Positions 27,785 to 37,843 are shown, counted from the stretch's first letter. The stretch is 64,000 bases of DNA from Flavobacterium ajazii (GCF_010614725.1 NZ_JAAEHL010000003.1:186001-250000); one strand, 5' to 3'. Translations and numbers: made by a program. The notes: generated by a model from the letters alone, not told the origin.

Positions 27785-29566
27785 ATGGTTACAATCACCC
27801 GCCTTTTTGATTTCCCCTATTATCAACAAGAAACTTATAGTCTTCCGGTTGCATTGGCTACCAAAAAAAACGGAGTTTGGGAAAAAACGTCCAGCAGTGA
27901 ATATATTGCTAAAGCAAATGCTGTTTCGAGGGCATTATTGCGTATGGGCGTGCAAAAAGACGATAAAATTGCCTTAATCACCTCTAACAACCGTACGGAG
28001 TGGAATATCATGGACATTGGTATCCTGCAGACAGGAGCTCAAAATGTTCCTATTTACCCAACCATTGCGGAAGAAGATTATGAATATATTTTAAACCATA
28101 GCGGCAGTATCTATTGTTTTGTTTCTGATGAAGAAGTATTGCAGAAAGTAAATGCCATAAAAGCAAATGTTCCGACTTTAAAAGAAGTTTATTCGTTTAA
28201 CGAAATTGCTGGCTGCAAACACTGGTCGGAATTACTGACTTTGGGTACTGATGAAAGCAATCAGGCAGAAGTTGAAGCCAGAAAAGAAAGTATAAGCACT
28301 GAAGATTTAGCTACAATCATTTATACTTCCGGAACTACCGGAAGGCCAAAAGGAGTTATGCTTTCGCACCAGAACATTGTTTCAAATGTTTTGGACAGTG
28401 CACCAAGAATTCCTTTTGATGCAGGAAAAAGCACTGCCCTGAGCTTCCTGCCTATCTGTCATATTTTTGAAAGAATGATTTTATACATCTATCAATATTA
28501 TGGAGTGTCGGTTTATTTTGGAGAATCTATCGATAAAATCAGTGATAACTTAAAAGAAGTACGTCCAACTGTAATTACAGCAGTCCCAAGACTTTTAGAG
28601 AAAGTTTACGATAAAATTTATGCGAAAGGAACTGAATTGACCGGTATCAAGAAAAAACTGTTTTTCTGGGCTATTGATTTAGGTTTAAAATACGAACCTT
28701 ACGGAGCTAATGGTTCCTGGTATGAGTTTCAGTTAAAAATTGCCCGCAAGCTTATTTTCAGTAAATGGAAAGAAGGTCTGGGCGGAAGACTAGATTTAAT
28801 GGTTTCCGGAAGCGCTGCTTTACAGCCTCGTTTATCCAGAGTTTTTGCTGCTGCCGAAATTCCGGTTATGGAAGGTTATGGCTTAACAGAAACCTCTCCT
28901 GTAATCGCCGTAAACGACCAAAGAAACAAAGGGTTCAAGATTGGGACTGTTGGAAAACCAATTCGTAACGTTGAAGTTAAAATTGCCGAAGACGGTGAAA
29001 TTTTATTAAAAGGTCCGAACGTAATGTTAGGCTATTATAAAGATCCGGAAAAAACGGCCGAAGCCTTACAAGATGGTTATTTCCACACGGGAGATATTGG
29101 AGAAATTGACAGCGAAGGCTTCCTTAAAATTACCGACCGTAAAAAAGAAATGTTCAAGACATCAGGCGGAAAATACATTGCACCTCAGCTAATTGAGAAT
29201 GCTATGAAACAAAGCCGTTTTATTGAACAGATTATGGTAATTGGTGAAGGCGAAAAAATGCCGGCAGCTTTTATTCAGCCTAATTTTGAGTTTGTAAAAG
29301 AATGGGCGAAAATCCATAAAATCACTTTAGGTAATTCTACTGCCGAAATTGCTTCAAACCCTGATGTTATTAAACGCATAGATGAAGAAATAGAAAGCAT
29401 CAACAAAAAATTCGGACACTGGGAACAAATCAAACGTTTTGAACTTACTCCTGATATTTGGTCCATCGACGGCGGTCAATTGACCCCAACCTTAAAATTA
29501 AAACGAAAAATTATTAAAGAAATCTACAAAGATCTTTACGCAAAAATCTATGGGAATATTCAATAA
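27785..29566 (+). CDS. Long-chain acyl-CoA synthetase (AMP-forming)
   Basis: 593 residues. ANL-superfamily enzyme that activates fatty acids to acyl-CoA at the membrane. Motifs: P-loop-like 'YTSGTTGRPKGVMLSH' (A3), 'GYGLTETSP' (A5), 'GYFHTGDIGEIDSEGFLKI' (A7/A8) and 'DRKKEMFKTSGGKYIAP', plus the C-terminal catalytic-lysine region 'LTPTLKLKRKII'. The full-length sequence matches the bacterial long-chain (FadD15-like) type. Confidence 0.93.
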   Translation: MVTITRLFDFPYYQQETYSLPVALATKKNGVWEKTSSSEYIAKANAVSRALLRMGVQKDDKIALITSNNRTEWNIMDIGILQTGAQNVPIYPTIAEEDYEYILNHSGSIYCFVSDEEVLQKVNAIKANVPTLKEVYSFNEIAGCKHWSELLTLGTDESNQAEVEARKESISTEDLATIIYTSGTTGRPKGVMLSHQNIVSNVLDSAPRIPFDAGKSTALSFLPICHIFERMILYIYQYYGVSVYFGESIDKISDNLKEVRPTVITAVPRLLEKVYDKIYAKGTELTGIKKKLFFWAIDLGLKYEPYGANGSWYEFQLKIARKLIFSKWKEGLGGRLDLMVSGSAALQPRLSRVFAAAEIPVMEGYGLTETSPVIAVNDQRNKGFKIGTVGKPIRNVEVKIAEDGEILLKGPNVMLGYYKDPEKTAEALQDGYFHTGDIGEIDSEGFLKITDRKKEMFKTSGGKYIAPQLIENAMKQSRFIEQIMVIGEGEKMPAAFIQPNFEFVKEWAKIHKITLGNSTAEIASNPDVIKRIDEEIESINKKFGHWEQIKRFELTPDIWSIDGGQLTPTLKLKRKIIKEIYKDLYAKIYGNIQ

Positions 29567-29591
29567 ATCAAAATAATTTAACCAAAAAATG

Positions 29592-29621
29592 AAAGGCTGT
29601 CTCAAAAATGAGTCAGCCTTT
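29592..29621. terminator. Bidirectional terminator
   Basis: AAAGGCTG-T-CTC / GAG-T-CAGCCTTT with one T-T mismatch, 6-nt loop and T-run, between convergent genes. Confidence 0.8.
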
Positions 29622-29636
29622 TTAATTAATAAAAGT

Positions 29637-31436
29637 TTATCTTTTTGCTTTTAGTTTATACTTCATCACATCCTTAAGCAGTGATTTGTTCATTTGATTA
29701 AAGAAAAGCAGCTCAGAAGCTATATCTGGTCTTTTAGCAATCTTTTCTGATACGATTTCATATGCTATATTTCTGGTAATCTCTTCCATGCTTTGATGCT
29801 TTTTAAATTCGTGTTTTATCGCCTGCAAAAATAACTCCGAATTATCGGAAGAAACTTCATTTTCATAAATAGAGGTAATGGCAGTAGATAATTTTTCTGT
29901 CGATTGTATATTAGCAAAATAGTTATTCAAACAATTCAATGCATCTTTTTGATTTTTCCAACCTGTTAAAAGCAAATTTTGCGCTTCTTCCCGATTGTCC
30001 ATTTTATCTTTAAGAATCAATGATGCTTTTACATATTGTGAGTTTGCTTTATAATTGTCGATTACAATAGTATAATGTTTATCTGCATCAGTTCTATTTT
30101 TTAGAACAGTATACAAATCTCCAACTTTTTCATGCTGATTCAATTCGGTATACAATTCTATAGCCTGTTTGTAAATATGTCCTTTTTCATAACACTCGGC
30201 TGCTTTATGTTTATTATGCAGGAATTTTAAATGAATAGCTGCCGCTTCACCGTACATTTCGCCTTTTTCAAGAACATCTGCTGCTTTTTGATGATTCTTT
30301 AGAAGTTTCAAATAGATATGTGCTGCTCTCGAATATTCTTTCTTTTCTATAAAATTCTCAGCCAGTTTTTCATATCGGTTTTGCAAACCGGCGAAACGTT
30401 CAGAATCTACCAAAAATGAACCTCCAGATCTACTAGATCCTGCCCCGGAAGAACTTGATGAATAACTCGGACTCGAATAACTCTCGGAAGAAGAACTTGA
30501 ACTTAAGGCGAACGCTATAATTAAACCTATTACGAATACAATAACAAATAATGCCAGAGCCGAATCAGATCCGAGATTTATATTTGTAAAATTACAAGCG
30601 CGTACACTAATCAAAATAAAAAGAACAAAAACCACTTTAAAAACAGCTAAACCTCCACCAGATTCAACAGAACGATTCGTTACATTTCCTCCTCCTCTAA
30701 ATGAAGTACTGCTGGAATTGCTGCCCGAAAATGAGAACTGTCCGTCATTTCCTCCTCGTGCTGTCCCAAGCGTGTCCAGCGGAATAGCCATTTTTAAAGC
30801 TGCTTCAGGATTTTTATCAAAAAAAGCCAGGAATTTGTCCATTTCCTGCTGATTCCCGTTCATTATTTTCTCAAGCTCAAAAGGCATTTCTTCGCTTGTT
30901 CCTTCTTCTGAAAATGGATTATCAATTTCTTCTAAAATCTGTTCTGTATCTATCTCGTAACGAAACGACGAAATGAAACCCGGAATATGAATCGTTTTTG
31001 AAGGCTCCAGTATTTCAGCATTTCTTGTCACTGGAATCGTTATCAAATCTATCCATGAAATCTCATCTTTTAATTCTGTCAAACCAATCTCAGGATGCAT
31101 AAAATGATAATATTCTGAAAACAGATTCTGCCACTCTTCTTTTGTAAGCTGAGGTGTAATTTCAGTGTTTTCAGGAATGAACAATTTATTACCTATCAAT
31201 TGGCAAAAATTATTTTTCCCACAATCTGTAATTTTGGTTTTGTTCTGGATTAAAACAACCAGACAGCCAAAAACTTCATTTGCATTTCTGCCGGGAACAG
31301 GAAAAACCTTAACCGCATCAAGTGATAAACCCATTGTCTGAATTTCATGCAGCCAATCATCAGGAGTAGTACTCCTGATGAGAATTCCTCCTTTCGGAAA
31401 AGAATTTTTAGTTGTTATGGTTAATTTCAGTTCCAT
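29637..31436 (-). CDS. bpX-type domain protein with membrane segments and helical repeats (MoxR-vWA system component)
   Basis: 599 residues. The N-terminal ~230 residues resemble an accessory domain of MoxR/vWA/beta-propeller ternary systems (bpX type; I am unsure which number). A Gly/Ser-rich stretch and two hydrophobic segments follow (about 265-315). The C-terminal half is a TPR-like solenoid: 'YSRAAHIYLKLLKNHQKAAD', 'YGEAAAIHLKFLHNKHKAAE', 'YKQAIELYTELNQHEKVGDL'. Last gene of the five-gene operon; its start overlaps the previous gene's end by 29 bp. It may anchor the complex at the membrane. Confidence 0.65.
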   Translation of the reverse strand: MELKLTITTKNSFPKGGILIRSTTPDDWLHEIQTMGLSLDAVKVFPVPGRNANEVFGCLVVLIQNKTKITDCGKNNFCQLIGNKLFIPENTEITPQLTKEEWQNLFSEYYHFMHPEIGLTELKDEISWIDLITIPVTRNAEILEPSKTIHIPGFISSFRYEIDTEQILEEIDNPFSEEGTSEEMPFELEKIMNGNQQEMDKFLAFFDKNPEAALKMAIPLDTLGTARGGNDGQFSFSGSNSSSTSFRGGGNVTNRSVESGGGLAVFKVVFVLFILISVRACNFTNINLGSDSALALFVIVFVIGLIIAFALSSSSSSESYSSPSYSSSSSGAGSSRSGGSFLVDSERFAGLQNRYEKLAENFIEKKEYSRAAHIYLKLLKNHQKAADVLEKGEMYGEAAAIHLKFLHNKHKAAECYEKGHIYKQAIELYTELNQHEKVGDLYTVLKNRTDADKHYTIVIDNYKANSQYVKASLILKDKMDNREEAQNLLLTGWKNQKDALNCLNNYFANIQSTEKLSTAITSIYENEVSSDNSELFLQAIKHEFKKHQSMEEITRNIAYEIVSEKIAKRPDIASELLFFNQMNKSLLKDVMKYKLKAKR

Positions 31437-33966
31437 GCTGTTTTATATTTTTTATAAATGCCTCAATATATTTTTCTACAAATTCTTTTTCCCTTATACT
31501 TTCCATAGCAGGATCAGAAATAAAATAATCGTTACCCGAGTACTCTTTTTCTGTCGCCATAACTGTTCTGTTGTTAATTATAAAAGGTATATAAAACTGA
31601 GGTATTTCCTCATTGCTGCTTTCAAACACAAGAATTCCATCTTTATTGGTTACTGTACTACCATCATTAGATTCAAAAAACAAAGTTTCTATATAACAAA
31701 TTGTCCCGTTTCCTTCTATCATTTTCTTAAGGTTCTCGGCATATTCTCTAGTCACATTATTTAAAATTACGCCTAAATCCTCGCTCACAATTTGGTTGCA
31801 TTCAGCCAGCGATTTATTAGTGTAATCCCTAATTATTTTTATAACATTCACTAAAGATGCCCCTTTTGTTTTTAGAACCAGATTTACTTTTTCCGTAAAA
31901 CGTATGGATGAATCTTCAGAACTACTGAAACGACTGTAATGTTTCTTTTGAAATTCTAAATGCACAAATTCAAATCCGTTCACTTCTATACGATTATCGG
32001 TAATAGAAAATCCATGCACTTTTTTTATAGTGCTGTACTTAAACTTGCTTTTTTTAAAACTTTCTATAAACGAATTTCGTAAGCTGGAATATATATCAAA
32101 AGCTTCTTTTATCGCATTCCCAGTTTTCCACCCTATTTTTAAATCATCGCTAAGATGCCAATATGCTTTCCCGTTAGTAAAGTAAAAATCTTTATCAAAC
32201 TCAAAAGCAGTAATTTTTCCTCCATTTAATTCACTTAAACCAAGAGTTTCACTTTTCAACTCACGAGTCTCCAGATTTAATATACTAACATTATGTACTA
32301 GTAAATCACAGAAATAATACAGTAAAATTTTCTGTCCTCTATTGTTTGTTTTGATAGCAAACTCTCCATTTCCAAAAGGAATATCTGAAGCTCTTTTTTC
32401 AAACCCTTTATCAAAAGTATTATTACTAAACAAAAACAAATTTCCTTTTACATAAGTGTAAAAATTCTTTCCTTCATGAAATATAGTATAGTAATTTCTT
32501 TCAACCGGATATAGCAACGGAATTTTATCTATTGTTACATCTCGTCTTTTTGGGAGCAAATCCTTTTTTTCTTTATACCACAACTCATCCAGAGGCATTA
32601 TGATATGCTGAAGCATCTTTCTGCCTTTGTTTTGATTTTTGTAAACTTTAATGCTTTCCATTTCCATTTCAAAAACATACTTTATCTCAGAAAAATAAGT
32701 GCTTATCACATTTTGCATCCGTACTTGTTTCAGACTGTCTTCTGATGAAAAAAGAAAAACTTCCTGTGTTTCACCATTAATTTTATTTTGCTGAAAAAAG
32801 GATTCAAGTCCTGCAGAACAGTCCAATTTGCTATTAAGTTCTCCCAGCGAATCGATCACCTGATGAATAGTATCAAGTGAAACTTCTTTTACTTCATGTC
32901 CCACAACAAACACCCTGCATTTAATATCTGCTTTAGGATGTCTTGCAATGGCAATTGCTGAGGCGAATGACAAAATTTTAGGATTCCCCCAGTTTTTCAA
33001 TGAGATGTCCAGCAGTAAGATTCTTTCAAACTTATCCTCTTCCGGCGGAACTTCTCTCTGAATATACAATGCTTCGTTATTCGCAATTCGGGACATAAAA
33101 ACATCGTCGTCGTAAGCAAATTCAGAAATAACCAGTTTATCAAAATCACCTTTGTTTGTCAAATCAGAAATACCACCAAGAGGCTGTTGACCCGGATGGC
33201 TGTGATGAAGCGGAATATTCAGCCCCGACCAAAGTCGTTTGATAAGACTTCCTACCTGAAACGTACGCTCATCCTGGATAAGTTCTTCAACAAAATCGGC
33301 AGAATCTGATGGCTTCTTTTCTTCTAAAATTTCCTCTTCCAGTTTGTCTTTCAAATCCTCATGCGGAATACCTTCCATAGCATTCAAAATTGACTGTACT
33401 TTCGGAAACCTTACTTTCAGCATTGCGAGCGTTCTGAAATCTTTTATGAAATTAGCTTCATTAAATGCTTCTTTTACTGATGCTCTTACCAAATGATGTC
33501 TGTGATTTTTATATTCGTCCAGAATTTTTGCTGCTTTTTCAGAAGAAATCCTGTTATGGCATCCCTCAAAAATGGTCTGAAACAATTTTAATCTTTTTTC
33601 TCCAGTTTTATATTCATCAGGCAAAGCCGAAAGTTGTTTCATAAAACCAATTGCAGCACCTAATCTAAAGGAATGTTCAACTGGAAAAGTTTTACTTATT
33701 TCCCTGCTTTTTGCCCATGTATCAATCATCGCAATCGCCAGATCACTGTCATGATTCGTCGCTGTTATGGCTAATAATAAGGTCCCGAATGGTGGAAAGC
33801 TATTTTGAGAAAGATGTTCTAAAATTTCAAAAACAAATTTTTCATAAGCAATAGTTTGTCCATTCGGAATCGTGATCGTTTCAAATACACTATCCGAAGA
33901 AAATATTTGATTGTCCCATTCCCAAAAATAGTCGGCAAATGATTGAAAATATCTTTGAAATTCCAT
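31408..33966 (-). CDS. vWA / beta-propeller (bpX) protein of a MoxR ternary system
   Basis: 852 residues, the core of the operon. The N-terminal ~260 residues are helical. A vWA-like domain at ~310-440 contains 'FERILLLDISLKNWG', in which the metal-site pattern DxSxS has become DISLK, so metal binding may be lost. Beta-strand repeats typical of a propeller follow (~480-640, 'FYTYVKGNLFLFSN', 'DFYFTNGKAYWHLS'). Near the C-terminus 'VNVIKIIRDYTNKSLAECNQ' resembles the ribosomal L7/L12 C-terminal fold. Assignment rests on architecture plus the adjacent MoxR ATPase. Confidence 0.7.
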   Translation of the reverse strand: MEFQRYFQSFADYFWEWDNQIFSSDSVFETITIPNGQTIAYEKFVFEILEHLSQNSFPPFGTLLLAITATNHDSDLAIAMIDTWAKSREISKTFPVEHSFRLGAAIGFMKQLSALPDEYKTGEKRLKLFQTIFEGCHNRISSEKAAKILDEYKNHRHHLVRASVKEAFNEANFIKDFRTLAMLKVRFPKVQSILNAMEGIPHEDLKDKLEEEILEEKKPSDSADFVEELIQDERTFQVGSLIKRLWSGLNIPLHHSHPGQQPLGGISDLTNKGDFDKLVISEFAYDDDVFMSRIANNEALYIQREVPPEEDKFERILLLDISLKNWGNPKILSFASAIAIARHPKADIKCRVFVVGHEVKEVSLDTIHQVIDSLGELNSKLDCSAGLESFFQQNKINGETQEVFLFSSEDSLKQVRMQNVISTYFSEIKYVFEMEMESIKVYKNQNKGRKMLQHIIMPLDELWYKEKKDLLPKRRDVTIDKIPLLYPVERNYYTIFHEGKNFYTYVKGNLFLFSNNTFDKGFEKRASDIPFGNGEFAIKTNNRGQKILLYYFCDLLVHNVSILNLETRELKSETLGLSELNGGKITAFEFDKDFYFTNGKAYWHLSDDLKIGWKTGNAIKEAFDIYSSLRNSFIESFKKSKFKYSTIKKVHGFSITDNRIEVNGFEFVHLEFQKKHYSRFSSSEDSSIRFTEKVNLVLKTKGASLVNVIKIIRDYTNKSLAECNQIVSEDLGVILNNVTREYAENLKKMIEGNGTICYIETLFFESNDGSTVTNKDGILVFESSNEEIPQFYIPFIINNRTVMATEKEYSGNDYFISDPAMESIREKEFVEKYIEAFIKNIKQHGTEINHNN

Positions 33967-33973
33967 TTTTATT

Positions 33974-34672
33974 TTATGAAAAAGTTAATCGAAATGAGCT
34001 TATCGAAAGCTCTTTTATATTGTTTTTAGGAATTTGAGAATAACTGTTATCCTCATTCCATAGTATTATGTTTTCTTCAGACGGATTTAATTTCTCCTGA
34101 AGTATTTTGTTTAGTGCGTACCATTCGAAATCATATCCCGAAGGCATTAAAAAATCGTTTTTAAACCAATACGTATTTCCTTTTAAAGGCAGTAAGGGTG
34201 TTCCAAAAATCAAAGCTTTGTTATCAATAACTATCCATTTTAGAGGTCGAAGACGAAATTTTGGAGCAGTTTCTATATACGATTTCAACTCATTCAGATC
34301 GGTTAGCAATGCATACGCTTCTTTGGTGTCTTCTGACGGTTTTAGTGTGATCGAAAGTTTCTTCCCGACACCAAAAAAATTATGATTGAAACTTGGCAAT
34401 GAAACAGGCAAAGAGCGCAAAATAGGCGTCCATAACAAACCAGAAGGCAGTTTCTTGGCCGGCAGCTGTTTTCCTTTTTCGAATAACAGATTTTCTTTCA
34501 GCTCGTATATTTTCGCATACGGAATCTGTAAAATCTCAGCCGAATTTATTTGTTCGGCTGAGAAGTCTTTTACCCAGATTGTATTGGCTTCAAAAGCAGT
34601 TTTGAGATTTTCCCAATGTCGTATGGTTGCTAAAAAAGCTTTGTTTTCTTTATTTATTTCTAAAAAATACAT
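33974..34672 (-). CDS. MoxR-system accessory protein (probable bpX-type component)
   Basis: 232 residues without a recognised catalytic motif. It begins 'MYFLEINKENKAFLATIRH' and has 'LPSGLLWTPILRSLPVSLP' in the middle. The gene lies between the MoxR ATPase (1 bp away) and the vWA/propeller gene (7 bp away) on the same strand, so it is certainly part of the operon. In ternary MoxR/vWA/propeller systems this position is filled by small bpX components; that naming is inference. Confidence 0.62.
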   Translation of the reverse strand: MYFLEINKENKAFLATIRHWENLKTAFEANTIWVKDFSAEQINSAEILQIPYAKIYELKENLLFEKGKQLPAKKLPSGLLWTPILRSLPVSLPSFNHNFFGVGKKLSITLKPSEDTKEAYALLTDLNELKSYIETAPKFRLRPLKWIVIDNKALIFGTPLLPLKGNTYWFKNDFLMPSGYDFEWYALNKILQEKLNPSEENIILWNEDNSYSQIPKNNIKELSISSFRLTFS

Positions 34673-34673
34673 T

Positions 34674-35804
34674 TTAAATAGTTTGTAGAATTTTCTGCCA
34701 CAAAGATTCTATATGTTCCTGAATATATTTTTTCTGTTCTGAATCTTTAATCCAGTCACAGCGTGTCTGAATGAATCTTAATTTGTCTTTGATTACATTT
34801 TGTTCTTCAAAAGAAAGGTTTTCATCCTGCCATTTTTCGGTTAGATAATTCACTTCTTTCATCACACTTTCGGCATCTGGAGTTTTATTGTACAAAGCCT
34901 GTGGATGTGCTTCTGTTGAATTGTCTTTTTCGATAATTTTATTGATAATTCCTTCCAGTATCTCAATTTGTTCTTCATTATCCCAGATGTATTTTAAAAC
35001 CCAGAAATCAGAAAGAATAGCTTCATTTCTCCCGCACATTAAAGCACTGGCAGCGATTAGGTTCTGAAGTTTTACTGCACGTCGGTCAGATACTTTAATT
35101 CCGGTATTTCGAAGGCTGTGAATAATATCAACATATTCGTTTCGTGTAGCACTCAAATCGACCTGACGGCATAGTTTCTGCAATTCCCGAACTTCATCTG
35201 CTGAAATTACTGGTGTTTTTACGTCTGCATTACTTTCTAATTTCCATCCCGCAAGCAATACCTGGTAAAGCAAATCGGGTTCTACGTAATCGCATTTTAT
35301 ACGAATCAAAAAACGGTCAAGTAAGGCATTCAGCGATTCATCTTCGGGCATAAAGTTACTTGCTCCTACGAACATCAAAGCCGGCAGCTTTTTGGTTTCT
35401 TTACCACGACGGAAGATTTTTTCATTAAGCGCCATCAGCAAACTATTCAAAATAGCCGAGTTGGCATTGAATATCTCATCCAGAAAGACCATCGAAGCTT
35501 CTGGCATCATTCCGTCAGTATTCGTGATCAGTTCTCCTTCTTTCAGTTTTCGAATATCAAACGGACCAAAAATCTCGTTAGGCTCTGTAAATCGGGTCAA
35601 TAGGTATTCAAAGTTTTTATCACCTTCAATTCCTTTAGACAATGCTCGTACAATGGCACTTTTCGCCGTTCCCGGAGGCCCTAACAAAAAGGCATTTTCT
35701 CTTGCCAGCAAACCAATTCCAAGCAGGTCAATAATTTCATTTTTTCCAACAAAGGTTTCTTTGATATGTTTTAAAACGGCATTTAATTTAATAGTAGCGT
35801 TCAT
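34674..35804 (-). CDS. MoxR-family AAA+ ATPase
   Basis: 376 residues. Walker A 'LLGPPGTAKSAIVRALSKG' (~36-54), Walker B 'MVFLDEIFNANSAILNSLL' (~107) and sensor region 'ALMFVGASNFMPEDESLNAL', followed by arginine-finger context 'LLDRFLIRIKCDYVE'. MoxR ATPases act as chaperones or activators of a partner vWA protein; the partner is the gene two positions downstream. The family's RavA-type C-terminal helical lid is also present. Confidence 0.9.
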   Translation of the reverse strand: MNATIKLNAVLKHIKETFVGKNEIIDLLGIGLLARENAFLLGPPGTAKSAIVRALSKGIEGDKNFEYLLTRFTEPNEIFGPFDIRKLKEGELITNTDGMMPEASMVFLDEIFNANSAILNSLLMALNEKIFRRGKETKKLPALMFVGASNFMPEDESLNALLDRFLIRIKCDYVEPDLLYQVLLAGWKLESNADVKTPVISADEVRELQKLCRQVDLSATRNEYVDIIHSLRNTGIKVSDRRAVKLQNLIAASALMCGRNEAILSDFWVLKYIWDNEEQIEILEGIINKIIEKDNSTEAHPQALYNKTPDAESVMKEVNYLTEKWQDENLSFEEQNVIKDKLRFIQTRCDWIKDSEQKKYIQEHIESLWQKILQTI

Positions 35805-35840
35805 TACTTTATTCTATTTATATAATTCGTTTATTTGTTT

Positions 35841-36467
35841 TTAAAGTTCTGCCCAGAATAGTTTTTGATAATCTCCAAATCCTATTTCTAATTGTTTTTT
35901 TATAAAATCGGACTGTGTCCATCGTATTGCTCTTCTATGTACAATTCGGTCTATATAAAGCTGAAGTAGACAGTCGTTTGCCTGAAGAATATCAAATCTG
36001 ATATTTTCCAGATTCAAATCTGATCCAATGGCCGAATAATGAAAACGTGACAGATGTTTTTCTAAAATTGGAATAATCAAATCCTCCGGATCTATTCTTC
36101 TTATTTCATCGAGAATCTGCGGTAAAAATCGAAGACAGAGATCAGCTGAAAGTACCGCCGAAGCATCAAATTCTTTTTCGTAATCTGGCAAAATAGCATC
36201 AAGCTCGCTTATTTTATGTTCCCTATGGAGTAACAATTGTGCTGCCAGATAAACCGTTTTGGCGGCCCATAATGCTGCTTGTGTATTAAAGCCTGGTGTA
36301 GTTCCCGGATATTCCAAAATTTCTTTTTCATATTCTGTTTCAAGAAACAAAACCGCTTCATTTTCTTCTTCTTTAGAAATAACAATTATTTTGTCATATA
36401 AAATAACCTGCTCAATAGTCCTAAGATGATAGATCGTATCTAAAAAAGGTGTTTTCGTTTTACTCAT
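35841..36467 (-). CDS. First gene of the MoxR/vWA/propeller operon, accessory protein
   Basis: 208 residues, largely helical, acidic, with no membrane segment. 'PGTTPGFNTQAALWAAKTVYL' and 'YIDRIVHRRAIRWTQ' are the most distinctive parts. I do not recognise a catalytic site. It precedes the MoxR gene by 36 bp on the same strand, so a structural or adaptor role in the ternary system is the best inference. Confidence 0.62.
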   Translation of the reverse strand: MSKTKTPFLDTIYHLRTIEQVILYDKIIVISKEEENEAVLFLETEYEKEILEYPGTTPGFNTQAALWAAKTVYLAAQLLLHREHKISELDAILPDYEKEFDASAVLSADLCLRFLPQILDEIRRIDPEDLIIPILEKHLSRFHYSAIGSDLNLENIRFDILQANDCLLQLYIDRIVHRRAIRWTQSDFIKKQLEIGFGDYQKLFWAEL

Positions 36468-36627
36468 ATTGCGTAATCTTGTTTTTGAATAGAATTAATT
36501 TTCCAGGGGCATTTAAGAATTGTTTCATAAAATGCATATTCACAAATATATTATTAAATCCACACCTTTATTGAAATAGTAATTGGTAACAAATGTTTAA
36601 AAATCTGATTTATCTAATTGGAAAAGA

Positions 36628-36655
36628 GAAACCGCAGCTGTAAAACTGCAGTTTC
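36628..36655 (-). terminator. Hairpin downstream of the DEDDh exonuclease gene
   Basis: GAAAC-C-GCAG / CTGC-A-GTTTC arms with one mismatch and an 8-nt loop; a second nested hairpin follows at about 36661-36690. No long T-run, so terminator quality is moderate. Confidence 0.5.
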
Positions 36656-36708
36656 CTTCTGCAGCTATCAACTATCCTTTTTGATAACTGCGATTAACAA
36701 ATTAAATT

Positions 36709-37254
36709 CTAATTTTTCAGGCACCAGTTTAAAATCTTAGCGATGTTTTTGGCATCGTCTATACCTCTGTGATGTGTTCCTTCCAGCGGAATATTCAGCA
36801 AATGCAGTGCTCCGTTCATTCCTGTTGGCTTTACCAGACCAAACTTTTCGGCAAAATGTTCTTTTACGTTGATATGTTCGTCTCCCATTGGATATGAAAT
36901 ACCAAACGATTTACACTGTTTTTTCAGCATATCCAAATCGTACTGACCGTAACTTGCCCAGGTATACAAATCCGGATTATATTCATCAATAAGCTGATTG
37001 ACGGCATCTTCAAAACTAACTCCATTCTGATCCAGCAAATCCTGGGTAATTGTCGTCAGTTCTGTACAAAACAAACTAACGGCTGAACGTTGTGGTTTTA
37101 TCAATATTCCTTTATTTTTAGAAATCGCACCGGTTTCTGTATCCAAAACGGCCAAACCAATTTCTATAATTTCATTTTGCTGACCCTGCGGGACTGCTCC
37201 TTGCCAACATGTGGCTTCTAAATCGATAATAATAATTTTATCTGTAGTTTTCAT
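36709..37254 (-). CDS. DEDDh 3'-5' exonuclease (ERI-1/ExoX-like)
   Basis: 181 residues, a single exonuclease domain. The four acidic residues and histidine of DEDDh nucleases are visible: 'IIIDLEATCW' (D, E), 'YGQYDLDMLKKQ' (D) and 'HRGIDDAKNIAKIL' (H, D). The 'DLEATCW' form is typical of ERI-1-type RNA 3'-end trimming enzymes. It is 22 bp downstream of the metallophosphoesterase and so lies under the palindromic operator at 37927-37953. A paralogue lies at 38757-39305. Confidence 0.88.
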   Translation of the reverse strand: MKTTDKIIIIDLEATCWQGAVPQGQQNEIIEIGLAVLDTETGAISKNKGILIKPQRSAVSLFCTELTTITQDLLDQNGVSFEDAVNQLIDEYNPDLYTWASYGQYDLDMLKKQCKSFGISYPMGDEHINVKEHFAEKFGLVKPTGMNGALHLLNIPLEGTHHRGIDDAKNIAKILNWCLKN

Positions 37255-37276
37255 TTTTTCTAATTTTTTTTAAAAT

Positions 37277-37843
37277 TTACAATTCTCTGTCTCCAAAAGG
37301 AGCTTTCCAATCTTTCGCTAAAATGCGGGCTTTTACCTCATCATAAGAAAGCGGTTCGTAATTATGGCAGTCTACTCCTACGTCAAAAGAGCGGGAAGTT
37401 ACATCATCAAACAAATGTCCGTGAGAGTGACCGTATAAGTGCCATGTGCCTCTAAAAGAACTTCTCCATACTTTCATTGCGTAGTGAAACAGGATTATCT
37501 TTTGTCTGCCATTTGGTGCATCTTCATCGGCGACACTTAATTCGTAATAATCTTTGATCCATTCAAATCGTTTCGCATAACTCAGTGCCGATTTATCGTG
37601 ATTGCCTTTTACAAGAAAGATAGAACCGTTTAACTGGTCTAAAATTTCTTTTGTTCGTTCTGATCTTGCCAAAGAAATATCACCTAAGTGATAGACAATA
37701 TCCCGTGGACTTACCTTTTCATTCCATCGTTTAATGAGCTCTGCATCCATTTCTTCGACCGAAGCAAACGGACGCTCACTAAACCTGATTATATTCGTAT
37801 GACCAAAGTGATGATCAGACGTAAAAAATATATTTTGATTCAT
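37277..37843 (-). CDS. Metallophosphoesterase (calcineurin-like)
   Basis: 188 residues. Binuclear-metal phosphoesterase motifs: 'FTSDHHFGHTNI' (DxH), 'HLGDISLARS' (GD), 'LVKGNHDKSA' (GNHD) and 'LYGHSHGH' (GHxH). The compact size matches the phage/bacterial subgroup annotated as phosphoesterase or hydrolase. In this setting a 2',3'-cyclic or 3'-phosphate RNA end-healing role is plausible but unproven. First gene behind a palindromic operator, with a DEDDh nuclease next. Confidence 0.85.
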   Translation of the reverse strand: MNQNIFFTSDHHFGHTNIIRFSERPFASVEEMDAELIKRWNEKVSPRDIVYHLGDISLARSERTKEILDQLNGSIFLVKGNHDKSALSYAKRFEWIKDYYELSVADEDAPNGRQKIILFHYAMKVWRSSFRGTWHLYGHSHGHLFDDVTSRSFDVGVDCHNYEPLSYDEVKARILAKDWKAPFGDREL

